This document shows positions 1-8,642 of a stretch of DNA of 64,000 bases, in pieces. Every line of letters starts with the position of its first letter. The stretch's first letter is position 1. This DNA comes from an uncultured bacterium (GTDB lineage Bacteria; Verrucomicrobiota; Verrucomicrobiia; CAIQCK01): contig CAIQCK010000075.1 in the NCBI GenBank assembly GCA_903870275.1, positions 1-64,000 on the forward strand. Reading direction: 5' to 3'. Both the position numbers and the translations under genes were made by a program. Below the pieces are notes generated by a model. It did not search any database. It was not told the origin of the DNA and saw nothing but the letters and a program-made list of their open reading frames with translations.

Positions 1-407
1 CGCGGGACTCCGACCAGCCACTCACTGACAACCTTGACAGAAAGTTACCACTTTCATATGAACATACCGGCCAGCGTCGCTACGCTCCGACCTCTGGTAA
101 CTTAAAACCGAAACCGGTGGTAACAATCACCGAAATACGCACTGCGTTTCAACTGGATTGCAATGCCGAAGGGTCGCGCATTCCCAATTGCCTTTTCAAC
201 CCGCCACCGCCCCGCCTGTTGGATTTGTGTGACAGCCATCGAAAGCTCGGGCGACGGGTAGGGCGAGCCGTCCCTGGCGAGCCACGGTTCTTGGAACGTG
301 AGCGACTCCGCCTATCCATGAACCTGCCAGCCAGAGCGGCGTCAAGAGAAGTTCCTGTCCTACGCTGTAGTGGAAGACACCAACCGGCATTGTCTCTGGC
401 ACTTCAA

Positions 408-513
408 ATGAAGCCGAAGGCTCTGGACTGCTGTAGGAACTACAGCTTTCGCCGCTGGCGGGCTGACAGCGAAAGCTGCAATGCTCGCAGCAGTCCAAAG
501 CCTTCGGCTTCAT
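408..513. repeat. 106-nt nested palindrome
   Basis: The arms at 408-433 and 488-513 are reverse complements over 26 bases with one mismatch. An inner stem pairs CAGCTTTCGC (443-452) with GCGAAAGCTG (469-478). The result is a two-tier hairpin typical of REP/MITE-like dispersed elements. No transposase is near. The ends show no clear target-site duplication. Confidence 0.75.
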
Positions 514-640
514 GTTTAGCGTATGGGACAACCAAGTTCATGGCGCGGACGCGCCAACGCCGAGTTGGTGGAGTTCTCCTTACGTCGTCGGCTACATTCG
601 GAAGACCAAGGCGACGAAGCCAGTATTCGGAACTGCACGG

Positions 641-702
641 CTATCCGACCCAATCCGACCTGATCCGACTGAAGCCAGCCAAATCCGACCCGATGAAATC
701 CG
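641..702 (+). repeat. 10-bp tandem repeat, locus A
   Basis: Six consecutive 10-base units follow the pattern NNATCCGACY, with the fourth unit degenerate and the last partial. The same 10-bp unit occurs at two other gene-free places in the window (32224-32282, reverse orientation, and 63661-63710). The period is too short and there is no repeat/spacer alternation, so it is not a CRISPR array. Confidence 0.8.
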
Positions 703-767
703 TTGAACATTGCAAATGCACGATTTCTGAGGTGGCGGTCATAGACCGTTGCTACGGTTTTCCACAC

Positions 768-835
768 GGTGGGGCGAGACTCCGTCGAGCCGTCTTACGA
801 GGGGAAACGGAGGCTCGACGGAGTCTCGCCCCACC
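768..835. repeat. 24-bp perfect inverted repeat (hairpin element copy 1)
   Basis: The arms 768-791 and 812-835 are perfect reverse complements separated by a 20-base loop. A second copy with nearly the same arms but a different loop lies at 36192-36269. Conserved arms with variable loops suggest a mobile or recombining palindromic element rather than a gene-specific terminator. No T-run follows. Confidence 0.8.
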
Positions 836-1043
836 TTATTGGATTGCGGCTCCGCCGCGCTGGGTTCATCCGTGGCTTCCCCATCCGACACAGCGACCCG
901 GGAGGGGCGGATTAGAATCTCCACGTCACGGCGGCGCGGACACAGAGATCGGGCATGAGCTGGTCGCCGGTGCTGTGGATGAAAATGGGCACGTCCACGC
1001 CGAGGAGGGCACTAAGGCGGTCAGTCCAGGCGGCGGAAGTTTC

Positions 1044-1706
1044 CTACTGACACGCCGCGCGCATGGCGGCGATGGCCTGCGCCATGTCCGGCGCGCGGAA
1101 GAGGGCCACGCCCGCGACCATCACATTCGCGCCGGCGGTGGCGCAAGCGCCGACGGTCTTCTCGCCAATGCCGCCGTCCACCTCGATCTCAAAGTCGAGT
1201 TTCCTCGCCTCGCGCAGCGCGGCCAGTTGAGCGATCTTTTCCACGCAGGACTCGATGAACGGCTGTCCGCCAAAGCCGGGATTCACCGTCATCACCAGCA
1301 CAAGCTTCACGCGGTCGAGGTGCGGCTGGATGGCTTTGATGGGTGTGCCGGGATTCAGGACGATGCCCGGCTTTTTGCCGGCGGCGCGAATTATCTCCAG
1401 CGTGGTGGCGACGTTGCACGGGCTTTCGATGTGGATGCTCACCCAGTCCGCGCCCGCGTCAATGAACTGCGGCACAAACTTATCCGGCCGATCCACCATC
1501 AGATGCACGTCGAGCGGCAGCTTGGTGGCCCGGCGCAGTCCCCGGACGACGTCCGGCCCAACGGTAAGGTTCGGCACGAAGTGGCCGTCCATGACGTCCA
1601 CGTGAATCCAGTCCGCGCCTGCGGTCTCGGCGCGGCGGACTTCTTCGGCCAGCCGGCCAAAATCGGCGGCAAGGATGGAGGGCGCGATGATGATCGGGCG
1701 CTGCAT
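1044..1706 (-). CDS. rpe: Ribulose-phosphate 3-epimerase
   Basis: This 220-residue protein has the usual length of the family, which interconverts D-ribulose 5-phosphate and D-xylulose 5-phosphate in the pentose phosphate and Calvin pathways. The N-terminus APSILAADF, the central DVHLMV and VMTVNPGFGGQ segments, and the phosphate-binding VDGGIG loop are all present and diagnostic of the (beta/alpha)8 epimerase fold. The frame stays open upstream to 1895, but that extension is unlike the family, so the ATG at 1706 that gives MQRPIIIAPS is chosen. A possible tiny zinc-ribbon gene lies upstream on the same strand. Confidence 0.95.
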   Translation of the reverse strand: MQRPIIIAPSILAADFGRLAEEVRRAETAGADWIHVDVMDGHFVPNLTVGPDVVRGLRRATKLPLDVHLMVDRPDKFVPQFIDAGADWVSIHIESPCNVATTLEIIRAAGKKPGIVLNPGTPIKAIQPHLDRVKLVLVMTVNPGFGGQPFIESCVEKIAQLAALREARKLDFEIEVDGGIGEKTVGACATAGANVMVAGVALFRAPDMAQAIAAMRAACQ

Positions 1707-1786
1707 AAGATTGGCCCGCACTCTACCGACACACTGGGTACACGGGCAAGCAGATTGAAAGCCGCCCGCCCCCGCCCCGGCGAGCG

Positions 1787-1963
1787 TCACTTCCAGAAAT
1801 TCGTGGGCAGGAAACCGGCCACCGGCACGCGGATGCGGTTTTGGGATTTCCGGGCAGCGTTCCGCCCCGGTACGGTGGAACAGACCTGGCAGCAATCGCT
1901 GACCCGCAGCGCGCGGTTGGCCTCAATCAGCCGGACACCGCAACGTTTGCAGAAACAATTCAT
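1787..1963 (-). CDS. Possible 58-residue zinc-ribbon-like protein
   Basis: A short frame beginning at the ATG at 1963, preceded by AGGGA, encodes MNCFCKRCG near its start and CCQVC about 20 residues later. That gives two cysteine pairs spaced as in a small zinc ribbon. It lies 80 bases upstream of rpe on the same strand and downstream of an AT-rich, promoter-like stretch (about 2010-2100). The C-terminal half is basic and has no recognised motif. The gene may be real but could be a chance frame, and no function can be assigned. Confidence 0.4.
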   Translation of the reverse strand: MNCFCKRCGVRLIEANRALRVSDCCQVCSTVPGRNAARKSQNRIRVPVAGFLPTNFWK

Positions 1964-2138
1964 TTCCCTGCGTTCACTCCGAGTTATTACCGTACGATTG
2001 TTCATGGTGTCGGACACTTCACCACAATTGGCGATTTGTCAAATTTTGCTGTCACACTTGATCGCAATTGGCCTCGATTTTTCATCGTTTGTTGAACCCG
2101 AAGACCGAAATTGGGCGCGCAAAACGCCCGCGCTACGG

Positions 2139-2525
2139 TCACTTTCGGCATTCAGGCTGAATCAACTCGACTTCGTAACCCTCTGGAGCATCAATGAATG
2201 CAATGACGCTGCCGTCCTTCTGCTGATACGGTCCGTCCGAGACCGGCACACCGAGTTTTTTCAGATGGGCTTCGAATTTCCCCCAATCTTCCACCTCGAA
2301 TGCCAAATGCGTCAGGTCCGGCTGCACCAATACCGGGCCGCCGGCCGGAAAGTGACAAATCTCGATCAATTCCTCGCTGCCGGGTGCCTTCAGAAAAACC
2401 AGCTCCGATCCCCGGCCGCTTTGGCTGCGCCGCACCTCCTGAAGGCCCAACACGTCCCGGTAAAACCTGACCGTCTTCTCCAGATCGTTCACGCGATAGC
2501 GGGTATGAAGCAGCCGGGTAATCAT
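2139..2525 (-). CDS. VOC-family (glyoxalase I-like) protein
   Basis: This 128-residue single-domain protein has the glyoxalase I/vicinal-oxygen-chelate pattern: LHTRYRV at the start (first metal ligand His), ELIEICH, LTHLAFEV (second His region) and GYEVELIQ (C-terminal Glu ligand). These are the positions of the metal ligands in lactoylglutathione lyase (GloA), which detoxifies methylglyoxal. The length is close to bacterial GloA at about 135 residues. The start at 2525 (MITRLLHTRY) is preferred over 2579 because homology begins there. It is divergent from ilvB. GloA is likely, but another VOC activity cannot be excluded. Confidence 0.8.
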   Translation of the reverse strand: MITRLLHTRYRVNDLEKTVRFYRDVLGLQEVRRSQSGRGSELVFLKAPGSEELIEICHFPAGGPVLVQPDLTHLAFEVEDWGKFEAHLKKLGVPVSDGPYQQKDGSVIAFIDAPEGYEVELIQPECRK

Positions 2526-2668
2526 GGGGTGACGATAAACGACGACCGGCCAGACCGCAAGTGGCCGGCCCGATTTCACCGTTGATTTAGCGGCGTCATC
2601 GGGCTACTAATACCCGCCTGACGCCGGGCCTGTAATGCCGGCGTCGTTCGTTGTCGAGAGAACTTGAT

Positions 2669-4492
2669 ATGAGCCCAAAAACCGAAGCGAAGAAAAAACG
2701 CACCGCGCAGCCGTCTGCCGCCGCGGCGCCGACCGGCCAGCCGATGAAAGGCGCGGACATCCTCGTCGCCTGTTTGGAGCGCGAGGGCGTCAAGGTCATC
2801 TTCGCTTATCCGGGCGGCGCTTCAATGGAGATCCATCAGTCGCTGACCCGCTCGAAGCAAATCCGCACCATCCTCTGCCGGCACGAACAAGGCGGGGCGT
2901 TCATGGCGGGCGGCTACGGCCGCGCGACGGGCAAAGCGGGCGTGTGCATGAGCACCAGCGGTCCCGGCGCGACCAATCTGGTCAGCGGCATCGCCGACGC
3001 TTACATGGATTCGACCCCGATGGTGGCGATCACCGGCCAGGTGGCCCAGAGCATGATCGGCAAGAGCGCGTTTCAGGAAACCGACGTGTTCGGCATGACG
3101 CTGCCGATCGTCAAGCACAGCTATCTGATCACGGACATCAACAACCTGCCGCGCATCATCAAGGAAGCGTTCCACGTTGCACAAACCGGCCGGCCCGGCC
3201 CGGTGGTGATTGATATTCCCAAGAGCATCCAGCAGGCGATGGCGGTGCCGGTGTTCCCCGACAAGGTAAATCTGCCGGGTTACTCCGCCCAGCCGGTGGA
3301 TGACGATCTCGACGAGAAGCTCGTGAAACTCGCCGCGCTCATCGCCAAGAGCGAGCGGCCACTCATCTACTGCGGCGGCGGCATCATCAGCTCCGGCGCG
3401 CACAAGGAACTGCTGGAATTTGCCGAGAAGACGCAGATTCCCGTGACGACGACGCTCATGGGCTGCGGCGGCTTCCCGGAGACGCATCCGCTCTCGCTGA
3501 AATGGCTCGGCATGCACGGCACCGTGTATGCCAACTGGGCCGCCGACAACGCCGACCTGCTCATCGCGATCGGCGTGCGCTTCGACGACCGCGTGACCAG
3601 CAAGGTGAGCGAGTTCTGCAAGCACGGCACGATTGTCCACATTGACATTGACCCGAGCGAGATCAACAAGAACAAACCGACCAACCTTGCGGCCGTCGCC
3701 GACGCGCGCCTCGCGCTGGAGAAGCTCAACAAGATCGCGAAGGCGCCCGCGCACAAGTTCAAGGAGTGGCGCGCGAAGATCGCCCAGCAAAAAGCGAAGT
3801 ATCCGCTCCACTACAAATTCACCGACGAGGTGCTGCGCAGCCAATACGCCCGCGATTTCCTCAAGGGCGACGCCTCGCAGATCATCATGCCGCAATTCGT
3901 CATCCAGCAACTGTGCGAGCTGACGCAAGGCGAGGCCATCATCGCCACCGGCGTGGGCCAGCACCAGATGTGGAGCGGCCAGTATTATACCTTTGCGCAT
4001 CCGCGGACGTTCCTGACGAGCGGCGGCCTCGGCGCGATGGGCTTCGGCTGGCCCGCGGCCATCGGCGCGAAGGTGGCGCATCCGGACAAGCAGGTCGTGG
4101 ACATTGATGGCGACGGCAGCTTCCTCATGAACGTGCAGGAACTGGCCACCGCGCACATCGAGCGCATCGCGGCCAAGGCGATTATTCTCAACAACCAGCA
4201 TCTCGGCATGGTGGTGCAATGGGAAGACCGCTTCTACAAGAGCAATCGCGGCCACACCTATCTTGGCGACCCGCGCAATCCGCATGTGATCTACCCCGAC
4301 TACGTGAAGGTGGCGCAGGGCTTCAACGTTCCGGCCGAGCGCGTGCTCTACAAGAAGGACGTGCGCCCCGCGCTGGAACGGATGCTGGCGAGCAAGGAGC
4401 CTTATCTCCTCGACATGATCACGCCCTACACCGAGCACGTGTTGCCAATGATCCCGGCGAACACCTCGTTCAAGAGCATCATCATCGAGTAG
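2669..4492 (+). CDS. ilvB: Acetolactate synthase large subunit
   Basis: This 607-residue thiamine-diphosphate enzyme condenses pyruvate (or pyruvate and 2-ketobutyrate) in branched-chain amino acid synthesis. The N-terminal PYR domain has FAYPGGASMEIHQ and the catalytic glutamate region CRHEQGGAFMAGGYGRATG. The central domain has YCGGGI. The C-terminal PP domain has the ThDP motif GDGSFLMNVQEL and then NNQHLGMVVQW. A lysine/alanine-rich leader of about 25 residues precedes the conserved ADILV. The ATG at 2669 is chosen, though an in-frame TTG at 2651 is possible. The regulatory small subunit is not adjacent; a two-ACT protein that could serve is encoded at 13624-14091. Confidence 0.95.
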   Translation: MSPKTEAKKKRTAQPSAAAAPTGQPMKGADILVACLEREGVKVIFAYPGGASMEIHQSLTRSKQIRTILCRHEQGGAFMAGGYGRATGKAGVCMSTSGPGATNLVSGIADAYMDSTPMVAITGQVAQSMIGKSAFQETDVFGMTLPIVKHSYLITDINNLPRIIKEAFHVAQTGRPGPVVIDIPKSIQQAMAVPVFPDKVNLPGYSAQPVDDDLDEKLVKLAALIAKSERPLIYCGGGIISSGAHKELLEFAEKTQIPVTTTLMGCGGFPETHPLSLKWLGMHGTVYANWAADNADLLIAIGVRFDDRVTSKVSEFCKHGTIVHIDIDPSEINKNKPTNLAAVADARLALEKLNKIAKAPAHKFKEWRAKIAQQKAKYPLHYKFTDEVLRSQYARDFLKGDASQIIMPQFVIQQLCELTQGEAIIATGVGQHQMWSGQYYTFAHPRTFLTSGGLGAMGFGWPAAIGAKVAHPDKQVVDIDGDGSFLMNVQELATAHIERIAAKAIILNNQHLGMVVQWEDRFYKSNRGHTYLGDPRNPHVIYPDYVKVAQGFNVPAERVLYKKDVRPALERMLASKEPYLLDMITPYTEHVLPMIPANTSFKSIIIE

Positions 4493-4495
4493 AGC

Positions 4496-4561
4496 AGTCG
4501 CGTCGCTCCGTGACGCGGTTCTATGGATGACTGCGCTGGCGCGTCACTCCGTGACGCGACT
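4496..4561. repeat. 22-bp inverted repeat between convergent genes
   Basis: The arms 4496-4517 and 4540-4561 are reverse complements with about one mismatch. They lie exactly between the end of ilvB and the stop of the convergent M23 peptidase gene, and the right arm covers that stop codon. The hairpin may stop transcription from both sides, although no T-run follows, so a simple intrinsic terminator is not shown. Confidence 0.65.
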
Positions 4562-5630
4562 ACTGGAAGCACAGCATCTCCATCAACTCGCCGCCTTTCG
4601 TGGTGAACTGCCAACCGCGGCGCTTGGCATCGCGCTCCACTAGCCGCCGCGCCGGTAAGGAAATGAGAGGGGGTTCGTTCACCGTCAGCACGCGCGGCGC
4701 GGGCGTCGTCACGTCGGTCCTTGGCCGCACAAAGGTCGCCACGCCCTCCGCCATGAACCAGACCTCATACGCCGTTACCGGTTTCGGCTCCGGGCCGTTG
4801 ACGTTGCACCATGGCTGCGCGCGCATGCAGGACAGCGGCGGCCGTCGCGCCGGGAAAAGCGCCGTGAACGCCACCGGCTGCGATTCCATGTATTCGCGGA
4901 AGTTCAGCGAGGGCTTGTCTTTCGTCGCAAGGAAGATCGCCGCCGGGTCAATGCCCTGGAGGTTGATGCCGTTGTAGTTGGCGTGGTCGTTGCGGTCGCC
5001 CTTCGCCATCCGCGGCGCAAACCACGCGGCGAAGTTGCGGTTGATCTGGAAACAAATCTCCAGATGAAGATGCGCCCGGTCCTTGGGGATGTTCTGAGTG
5101 CCCGAATGCCCGAGCACCGCGATCCAGTCGCCGCGCTTGACCGCCTGGCCCGCGCGCAGACCCGGCGCGAAGCCGGCCAGATGCGCGTAAAGCGAGAAGA
5201 CCTCGACGCCGTCCCAGCGATGCCGCACCAACACGTAGCGGCCGTAGTTCGACTGGCCGCCGACGGAGGCCACATACGCCACCTCGCCGTCGGCAATGGC
5301 CACAACGCGGTCCGTCGGCTCGCCGTGCCGGTCGCGTTCGAGGCAGCGCACATCAATGCCCTCGTGATACTGGTGCCCGCCGCTGCGGACGCAGCCGTAT
5401 TGCCCGCTGTGCCAGTCGTGGCCGGCGGTGCCCTGGTAGAACTGCTCCTCGCCCGAGGGCGAATAGAGAGCGTGGTTGGCCGTAGGCAGGGTGATGTCGA
5501 GCGCAAGCGCGGAGGACAGGACGCCAAGCCCAAAGACCCAAACTCCAAACAAGCCACAAGTCACAAGCTTCAGCCGCCTGCGCAACGGCTGCAAGAGATT
5601 GGTATAACGATGGTTGAATCGAAAATCCAC
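4560..5630 (-). CDS. Secreted M23-family (LytM-like) peptidase
   Basis: The predicted exported zinc endopeptidase acts on peptidoglycan cross-links or similar peptides. A basic stretch RRRLK followed by a hydrophobic run ending SSALALD forms a signal peptide. The LytM metal site is visible as HEGID (HxxxD) in the middle and HLHLEI (HxH) later, with the family motif YGRYVLVRH between them. A C-terminal region of about 130 residues has no domain I recognise. No ATG precedes the signal peptide sensibly. GTG at 5630 is used, and TTG at 5594 or GTG at 5564 are alternatives. It is divergent from the aminotransferase gene. Confidence 0.85.
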   Translation of the reverse strand: MDFRFNHRYTNLLQPLRRRLKLVTCGLFGVWVFGLGVLSSALALDITLPTANHALYSPSGEEQFYQGTAGHDWHSGQYGCVRSGGHQYHEGIDVRCLERDRHGEPTDRVVAIADGEVAYVASVGGQSNYGRYVLVRHRWDGVEVFSLYAHLAGFAPGLRAGQAVKRGDWIAVLGHSGTQNIPKDRAHLHLEICFQINRNFAAWFAPRMAKGDRNDHANYNGINLQGIDPAAIFLATKDKPSLNFREYMESQPVAFTALFPARRPPLSCMRAQPWCNVNGPEPKPVTAYEVWFMAEGVATFVRPRTDVTTPAPRVLTVNEPPLISLPARRLVERDAKRRGWQFTTKGGELMEMLCFQ

Positions 5631-5645
5631 GTTTGAATTGCCGCC

Positions 5646-5723
5646 GGTAGGGCGCAACCGCTGTGCGCGCCACCGTTTCGCACGGGAACAGGCGTCCGGC
5701 GCGCCCAGCGGTCGCGCCCTACC
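5646..5723. repeat. Inverted repeat in divergent intergenic region
   Basis: Arms of 18 bases at 5646-5663 and 5706-5723 are near-perfect reverse complements (GGTAGGGCG and CGCCCTACC at the outer ends). It sits upstream of both the M23 peptidase and the aminotransferase gene and belongs to the general class of palindromes scattered through this window. Confidence 0.65.
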
Positions 5724-5866
5724 CTTTGCCCGTCTCCCGTTGGCAACACCCTCCCCTCCCGAAACCCGCCTTTTTGCGTCGGCGGCCACGGTTTCCAGTC
5801 GGAGAAAGATGTTGCGCATCATTGCCATGCCACGATATGAAAATAGGAGCAGGAATTGCAAACAAG

Positions 5867-6967
5867 ATGAAAACACCACTTTCAAAACCATATGTAACGC
5901 AGGAGATCAAGGACGCCGTGTTGCGCGTCATTGACGGCGGCAACTTCATTCTCGGCAAGGAGTGCGAGGCGTTCGAAAAGGAAATGGCCGCCCACACCGG
6001 CGTGAAGCACTGCGTGCTCTCGTGCAACTGGACCGCCGCCATGTATCTGTTCTGTCTGGCGCTGAAAAAGACCGGCAAACTCAGGGAAGGCGACGAGGTC
6101 ATCATCCCCAGCCACACGGCGTTTCCGAGCTGCGAACCGTTCATCCACGCCGGCGCGGTGGTGAAGTTTGTAGACATTGACGACACCTACACGGTGGACC
6201 CCGCGCTCATCGAGAAGGCCATCACCAAACGCAGCGTCGGCATCCTGCCCGTCCACATCTACGGCCAACCGTGCAACATGGACCGCATCAAGGCGGTCGC
6301 CATGGCCAACGGCCTCTGGGTCATCGAGGATTGCGCGCAGGCGCAGGGCGCGAAATACAAGGGCGCGCGCGTCGGCTCCATGACGATGGCGGCGGGCTTC
6401 TCGTTCTTCCCGTCGAAAAACCTCACCGTCTTCGGCGACGGCGGCGCGATCACCACCAACGACGATCAACTCGCCGAACTGGTCCGCAAGCTCCGCAACC
6501 ACGGCAAGCGCGACAAGTTCACCAACGACATGATCGGCTTCAACCTGCGCTTCAACGAGATCAACGCCGCCATCGGCCGCATCCAGTTGCGCGAACTCGA
6601 CCGCCTCAACCAGGGCCGCCGCGACGCCGTGGCGCTCTATCGCAAGCTGCTCGGCGGCATCAAGGGCCTCGTTCTGCCGCCGGAGCGCCCCGGATGCGAG
6701 CCGGTCTATCACATGTTCGTCATCCAGGTGAACAACCGCGACAAGCTGGCGAAGTTCCTTGCCGAGAAGGGCGTTTCCACCGGCATCCACTACCCCATCG
6801 CGTGCCACCAGCAGCCGGCGATCAAGTCGCTCTACAAGAGCATCCCGTCGCTGCCGATGACCGAGTTCGTCGTGGGCCGCATCCTCTCGCTGCCGATCTA
6901 CGGCGAGATCCTGCCCGAGCAGGTCACGTTCACCTGCGACTGCATCAAAGAGTTTTTGAAGGCGTAA
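5867..6967 (+). CDS. DegT/DnrJ/EryC1/StrS-family aminotransferase
   Basis: This 366-residue PLP-dependent sugar aminotransferase is of the kind that makes amino sugars for lipopolysaccharide, capsule or glycans. Family features are PYVTQEIKDAV at the start, the IEDCAQAQGAKYKG segment, and the PLP lysine in FFPSKNLTVFGDGGAI. The conserved RNHGKRDKF and NLRFNEINAAIG regions and the C-terminal GIHYPI follow. The start at 5867 is chosen because homology begins with MKTPLSKPYV and AGGAG lies 14-20 bases upstream. An in-frame ATG at 5837 is possible. The glycosyltransferase downstream probably uses the product or shares a pathway. Confidence 0.92.
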   Translation: MKTPLSKPYVTQEIKDAVLRVIDGGNFILGKECEAFEKEMAAHTGVKHCVLSCNWTAAMYLFCLALKKTGKLREGDEVIIPSHTAFPSCEPFIHAGAVVKFVDIDDTYTVDPALIEKAITKRSVGILPVHIYGQPCNMDRIKAVAMANGLWVIEDCAQAQGAKYKGARVGSMTMAAGFSFFPSKNLTVFGDGGAITTNDDQLAELVRKLRNHGKRDKFTNDMIGFNLRFNEINAAIGRIQLRELDRLNQGRRDAVALYRKLLGGIKGLVLPPERPGCEPVYHMFVIQVNNRDKLAKFLAEKGVSTGIHYPIACHQQPAIKSLYKSIPSLPMTEFVVGRILSLPIYGEILPEQVTFTCDCIKEFLKA

Positions 6968-7058
6968 CTGGTAATCGGTAATTGGAAATTGGTAACTGGT
7001 AACTGGTACCGAAGCGGACCAATCACTAATCACGGATTACCAATCACCAATCACGAAC
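6968..7058. repeat. Short degenerate repeat tract
   Basis: The 90 bases between the aminotransferase and glycosyltransferase genes consist of 7-8-base units of the type GGTAACT/GGTAATT. They are then answered by the complementary type AATCACTAATCAC/ACCAATCACC, so the tract can fold on itself. It could act as an attenuating or stabilising element in the two-gene transcript. Confidence 0.5.
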
Positions 7059-7793
7059 ATGCCCGACGACCGCCCAGTCTTGTCCCTCGTCATCCCCGTC
7101 TATAACGAGGAAGACAATCTTCAGCCCCTCACGGAAGCCATCCGCGAGGCGATGAAGACTGTCGGCGTCACCTACGAAGTCGTCCTCACCGACGACGGCA
7201 GCAAGGACCGCTCGTGGGACATCATGAAACAGCTCGCCGCCGCCGATACGCGCATCCGCGTCCAGCGATTCGCGTTCAACTGCGGCGAGACCGCCGCCAG
7301 CGAGGCCGGCATGAGGGCGTCGCGCGGCCAGTATATCGTCACGATTGACGCCGATCTCCAGAACGACCCGAACGACCTGCCCGGTTTCCTGGAGGCGCTC
7401 AAGAGCTACGATTGCGTCTGCGGCACCCGCGTTGCCAGCCGCGGCGAAGGCGATAACTGGATTCGCATCGCCTCATCCCGCATCGCCAACTGGGTCCGCA
7501 ACTCGCTCAGCGAAGAGAACATCACCGACGCCGGCTGCACCTACCGCGCCTTCAAGCGCGAGTGCATTGACAAGGTGAAGCTCTACCGCGGCATGCACCG
7601 CTTCCTGCCGACGCTCTTCAAGATGGAGGGCTACACCGTCACGGAGATTCCCGTCAGCAACAACCCGCGTCTGGCCGGCGAGAGCAAATACGGCGTCTGG
7701 AACCGCCTCTTCAAGAGCTTCCACGACCTCCTCGCCGTCCGCTGGATGAAGAAGCGCGTCCTCAACTACAAAATCGCCGAGCGGGTGAACTGA
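7059..7793 (+). CDS. Family 2 glycosyltransferase (DPM1-like)
   Basis: This 244-residue GT-A enzyme transfers sugar from a nucleotide sugar, probably to a lipid carrier. It begins LSLVIPVYNEEDNL, typical of GT2. It carries TDDGSKD (nucleotide-binding Asp), TIDADLQNDP (the DxD-type metal site) and AGCTYRAFKRE, and ends in the dolichyl-phosphate mannosyltransferase-like region NNPRLAGESKYG. There are no C-terminal membrane helices, unlike GtrB/ArnC, so it is a soluble DPM1-like form. It follows the aminotransferase by 91 bases and is likely cotranscribed with it. Confidence 0.9.
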   Translation: MPDDRPVLSLVIPVYNEEDNLQPLTEAIREAMKTVGVTYEVVLTDDGSKDRSWDIMKQLAAADTRIRVQRFAFNCGETAASEAGMRASRGQYIVTIDADLQNDPNDLPGFLEALKSYDCVCGTRVASRGEGDNWIRIASSRIANWVRNSLSEENITDAGCTYRAFKRECIDKVKLYRGMHRFLPTLFKMEGYTVTEIPVSNNPRLAGESKYGVWNRLFKSFHDLLAVRWMKKRVLNYKIAERVN

Positions 7794-7817
7794 CGGCTTG
7801 TGACGTCATATTCATTC

Positions 7818-8555
7818 TCAGAATTTCGTGGTGTCCCAGTAAATGGAACCTCCTGCAAAGGCGCGGCAGATGTCGTCATCAAGAGGGGAATCGGGCTGGT
7901 CGAATTTGCGATTAGGCCCCGCTGATTTGATTCGCACATTCTCTCCATCACTTTCAATCCAGTAAGGTGTTCCCCAAGGATCAATCTCCTCACCGCCCGA
8001 GTTTATTTCCTGAGTATAAGTAGAATGAAACTGCTCTTTAGATGGACTCGCTCCACGCAGGACGCCGGTAACCGTCGCATTATTGCCAACCGGATATTTT
8101 TTGAACTTCTCCCGATAAGCGTTTAGCGCCCCTTGAAGATCTCCTTCGTAATATGCCACGTCAGACTCGCGCAATCTTTCCAGCAAAAACCCCACTCCAT
8201 CATGCAGCAACTGATCCAGATCCGTTTTCTCGACCGTCGTCACTCCGAAACCAATGGTAACAATTAGCCTTTTCGCCGAAGCGCGATTTGATTCCACGTC
8301 GCCCTCATAAGCGATAATCGCTCGTGGCAAACCACCAACACCGAGATAAACACAATTCACTAGCTGATCTTGGCGGATGTAACGGGGTGTCAATTCGGAG
8401 AGCGTCGCTGGAAGTTGATGATCGTGGTCCCAAAAGAAATGGCACAGAGCGTTACTGACTCTCGAAAATCGCATGAAGGTTTCGTATTCCGCGCTGTGAC
8501 GCGGCTCATGACAGCCGGCACAAATCATAACTGCGAGCAGTACCAAGGCAGCCAA
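7818..8555 (-). CDS. Lipoprotein with type II secretion pseudopilin-like C-terminus
   Basis: This is a predicted 245-residue lipoprotein: a hydrophobic leader ends in a lipobox-like MICAGC. The C-terminal part, EIDPWGTPYWIE followed by SAGPNRKFDQPDSPLDDDI, looks like the calcium-binding end of GspG-type pseudopilins. The middle has no domain I recognise. The only normal start is TTG at 8555, yet the hydrophobic leader continues upstream in frame to about 8580 with no ATG, GTG or TTG, so the true start may be non-canonical or a base may be wrong. Base composition is less GC-rich than the neighbours. Confidence 0.6.
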   Translation of the reverse strand: MAALVLLAVMICAGCHEPRHSAEYETFMRFSRVSNALCHFFWDHDHQLPATLSELTPRYIRQDQLVNCVYLGVGGLPRAIIAYEGDVESNRASAKRLIVTIGFGVTTVEKTDLDQLLHDGVGFLLERLRESDVAYYEGDLQGALNAYREKFKKYPVGNNATVTGVLRGASPSKEQFHSTYTQEINSGGEEIDPWGTPYWIESDGENVRIKSAGPNRKFDQPDSPLDDDICRAFAGGSIYWDTTKF

Positions 8556-8642
8556 ACCCGGCGAAAAGAACCAGAATCGCGAGTTTAACCCGCGTGCCGG
8601 TCGTTACTGAGAGGGTCGCTCCATAAGAATCATGCGATTAAT

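Larger units (their letters stand above)
1..1043. other. Gene-free, repeat-rich 1-kb region
   Basis: I see no credible gene here. The open frames lack ribosome binding sites and run through palindromes. The region contains a promoter-like TTGACA (34-39) with a 17-base spacer to TATGAA, a long palindrome at 408-513, a 10-bp tandem repeat at 641-702 and a perfect 24-bp inverted repeat at 768-835. It resembles a graveyard of small dispersed repeats rather than coding DNA. Confidence 0.7.

Noticed and set aside
641..702. CRISPR array
   Set aside because: The repeats are 10 bases without spacers and no cas gene is present. The same holds for loci 32224-32282 and 63661-63710.
117..2585. An open frame of 822 residues on the + strand
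   Set aside because: It runs through palindromes and antisense to rpe and the VOC gene, has no ribosome binding site and low-complexity, arginine/histidine-rich sequence. It is an artefact of high GC.
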